A stretch of DNA of 64,000 nt from NCBI RefSeq assembly GCF_000422705.1, contig NZ_AUGO01000007.1, positions 62,001 to 126,000 of the forward strand, given 5' to 3'. Position numbers and translations under genes: made by a program. Below the pieces are notes generated by a model. The model had not been told where the DNA came from. It made no database searches and saw only the letters and a list, made by a program, of their open reading frames with translations. Positions within the stretch are counted from its first letter, which is position 1. The number at the start of each line of letters is the position of its first letter. Positions 62,934 to 64,000 of this stretch are shown here, one piece after another. This DNA comes from Flavobacterium soli DSM 19725. GTDB taxonomy: Bacteria; Bacteroidota; Bacteroidia; Flavobacteriales; Flavobacteriaceae.

Positions 62934-63127
62934 ACATTCTCTGGATTTATGGTTGTGCGGTTTTTGCTTTTAGCAGCTTTCTTAACCATTTCAACAAATT
63001 CAGGTTTATATGGACTTTTATTTTCAACAATTTCAACTCCTTTGTGTTCTTGCACAAATAATTCCAACAAGGATTTGAAGGTTTTCCCTGCTTTGGTTTT
63101 TTCGTTTATTTTGATTGTAACTTCCAT
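62918..63127 (-). CDS. antitoxin of the YoeB-like module
   Basis: The 69-residue protein begins MEVTIKINEKTKAGKTFKSL and ends TINPENVWESL. The N-terminal strand-helix could dimerise and bind DNA, and the C-terminal SPYKPEFVEMVKKAAKSKNR part would wrap the toxin. Its position directly upstream of, and 16 bp overlapping, the YoeB-like toxin identifies it. It resembles the short DUF2683-type antitoxins of Bacteroidota rather than YefM. It would normally repress the operon with the toxin as co-repressor. Confidence 0.82.
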   Translation of the reverse strand: MEVTIKINEKTKAGKTFKSLLELFVQEHKGVEIVENKSPYKPEFVEMVKKAAKSKNRTTINPENVWESL

Positions 63128-63195
63128 GCTTCTTCTTTTCGTTCTACAAATATAAGCAATCTCTAAATAAAGTTTTGGATGTTGCTAGAATATAA

Positions 63196-63227
63196 TAAAA
63201 ATGCCTCTCAGCTGAGAGGCATTTTTA
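63196..63227. terminator. bidirectional terminator between the antitoxin promoter region and the barrel gene
   Basis: AAAATGCCTCTCAG and CTGAGAGGCATTTT form a 14-bp stem with almost no loop, flanked by A and T runs. It serves mainly the minus-strand gene ending at 63257. Confidence 0.8.
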
Positions 63228-63256
63228 CTGTTTTATAATGATTTAATTTATGGAAT

Positions 63257-64000
63257 TTATTTCCAATTTCTTGTTTGAATTCCAATCCCGAACTGATAGG
63301 AGAATTCCTCATCCATATATTGTGTTCCTGCTTTCAAGACGATTGCTTTACCTATTTTAAGTTTTAGACCAGCTTCAGGAAAAAATGAGAAATTCTTTTC
63401 TTCTTTAACCTCAAATAAAACTACTTCATCATCTGCATCTTCGGCAAAAAATTCTTGGTATCGAACTCCCCCACCCACGTAAAACCAAACTGGATAGGCA
63501 ATCTTAAATGTAAAACCAAAGCTTGCTGTTAAAAAAGGATTTTTATAATCATCTGGTGCATCCTCTAGCGATTCTATTTCGGCGACAGCCTCACCCATTT
63601 TTAGACTAAAAACATCGGCATTTCCTGCCAAATTAAAATAAGTTGACAGACCTTTTAAGCTAACGCGACCAAATTCAAAACCAAAAGCTTCGTTTGTAGT
63701 AGCCGTTAGCATGAAATAGTTTGCCGTAGTCCTGTTGTCAACCGTGGCTTGCTTGTTCATTTTCTTTTCGATTTGGGCTAATTTTTTGTCTACTTCTAAT
63801 CGGTTCTTTCCTTCAGGCAAAGTTTCTTTGTAGGTATCGAATTTATACTTTGCATTGGTTAAATCATCGTTTTCAAAATATTCATTTCCTTCTCTGAATA
63901 ATATTTCTTCCAGAATATCTTTTGCTTCATTTTTATATTTTCCATCAGGATATTGGGATAAATAACGTTGAGCTGTTGAAGCGTCTTTATTACTTAATAT
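63257..64000 (-). CDS. partial exported protein: TPR-like region plus outer-membrane beta-barrel (5' end beyond window)
   Basis: The frame is open from the window edge (64000) to the stop at 63257, so at least 247 residues are present and the N terminus is missing. The visible N-terminal part (ILSNKDASTAQRYLSQYPDG, EEILFREGNEYFENDDLTNA) looks like tetratricopeptide helices. From about residue 100 it becomes strand-rich, with aromatic and Gly residues (FLTASFGFTFKIAYPVWFYV and VGGGVRYQEFF), and it ends FGIGIQTRNWK, which fits an outer-membrane barrel. I do not know the family. The gene continues outside the window. Confidence 0.7.
   Translation of the reverse strand: MLSNKDASTAQRYLSQYPDGKYKNEAKDILEEILFREGNEYFENDDLTNAKYKFDTYKETLPEGKNRLEVDKKLAQIEKKMNKQATVDNRTTANYFMLTATTNEAFGFEFGRVSLKGLSTYFNLAGNADVFSLKMGEAVAEIESLEDAPDDYKNPFLTASFGFTFKIAYPVWFYVGGGVRYQEFFAEDADDEVVLFEVKEEKNFSFFPEAGLKLKIGKAIVLKAGTQYMDEEFSYQFGIGIQTRNWK

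Overview
The window is AT-rich chromosomal DNA from a member of the Bacteroidota, almost certainly the family Flavobacteriaceae and close to Flavobacterium. The evidence is a T9SS type A sorting domain, TAnnTTTG-type promoter boxes, lack of Shine-Dalgarno sequences, CAL67264, lmo0937 and CCC-motif small membrane proteins, DUF4369-thioredoxin lipoproteins, and a cry-DASH/DUF2256/TIGR03643 cluster. No prophage, insertion sequence, CRISPR array, rRNA or conjugative module is visible. The only tRNA is tRNA-Tyr(GTA).

Layout. 1-4108: fatty-acid beta-oxidation (C-terminal end of a 3-hydroxyacyl-CoA dehydrogenase/hydratase, thiolase, acyl-CoA dehydrogenase). 4200-14340: envelope and signalling genes (two lmo0937-type mini membrane proteins, META-domain lipoprotein, BrkB/YihY protein, TPR hybrid histidine kinase, the ABC-F factor EttA, a six-repeat T9SS-exported protein, CAL67264 protein). 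14500-17870: an AraC-regulated accessory island (acetyltransferase, cyclophilin-like lipoprotein, alpha/beta hydrolase) with remnants of a cupin and an alcohol dehydrogenase. It runs into about 700 bp of decayed DNA. 18540-34310: holA, a stand-alone HsdR_N protein, glycosyltransferase, OmpA lipoprotein, tRNA-Tyr, two tandem DUF4369-thioredoxin genes (one frameshifted), MBL-rhodanese, J-KTSC protein, Fic, ClC channel, AlkD-like protein, gamma-glutamyltransferase and AcpH. 34400-37400: glmM, a secreted unknown, an apparently exported peptide deformylase and a CCC-motif membrane protein. 37450-46760: proline dehydrogenase, a five-gene light/photorepair operon, aroB, then speA, a DHS-like gene and an acidic protein. 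46830-58360: DNA glycosylase, DinB, ppc, Lrp, an M14 peptidase divergent from an XRE regulator, an acyltransferase (frameshifted), a spermidine-synthase-like protein, mnmA, YwqK, a lipocalin-like lipoprotein and a FAS1 lipoprotein. 58440-64000: yidC, a structured noncoding element, pyrG, DUF3820, a broken YoeB-type toxin-antitoxin pair and a partial TPR/beta-barrel protein.

Most of this is housekeeping. The signals that stand out are regulatory. (1) The dyad TTGTTTAA-N16-TTAAACAA lies upstream of both the cry-DASH operon and the distant FAS1 gene, with identical spacing and 8 further identical bases on one flank. This suggests one regulator controls a scattered photo-oxidative stress regulon. 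(2) TTTACAnnTGTAAA-type operators overlap the -33 and -7 boxes of both promoters in the XRE/M14 divergent region. Also notable are a peptide deformylase with a signal peptide, a deoxyhypusine-synthase-like protein lacking the catalytic lysine, a small ORF in the speA leader, and three single-base frameshifts (one in an A9 tract). The frameshifts may be real decay, slippage or sequence error.
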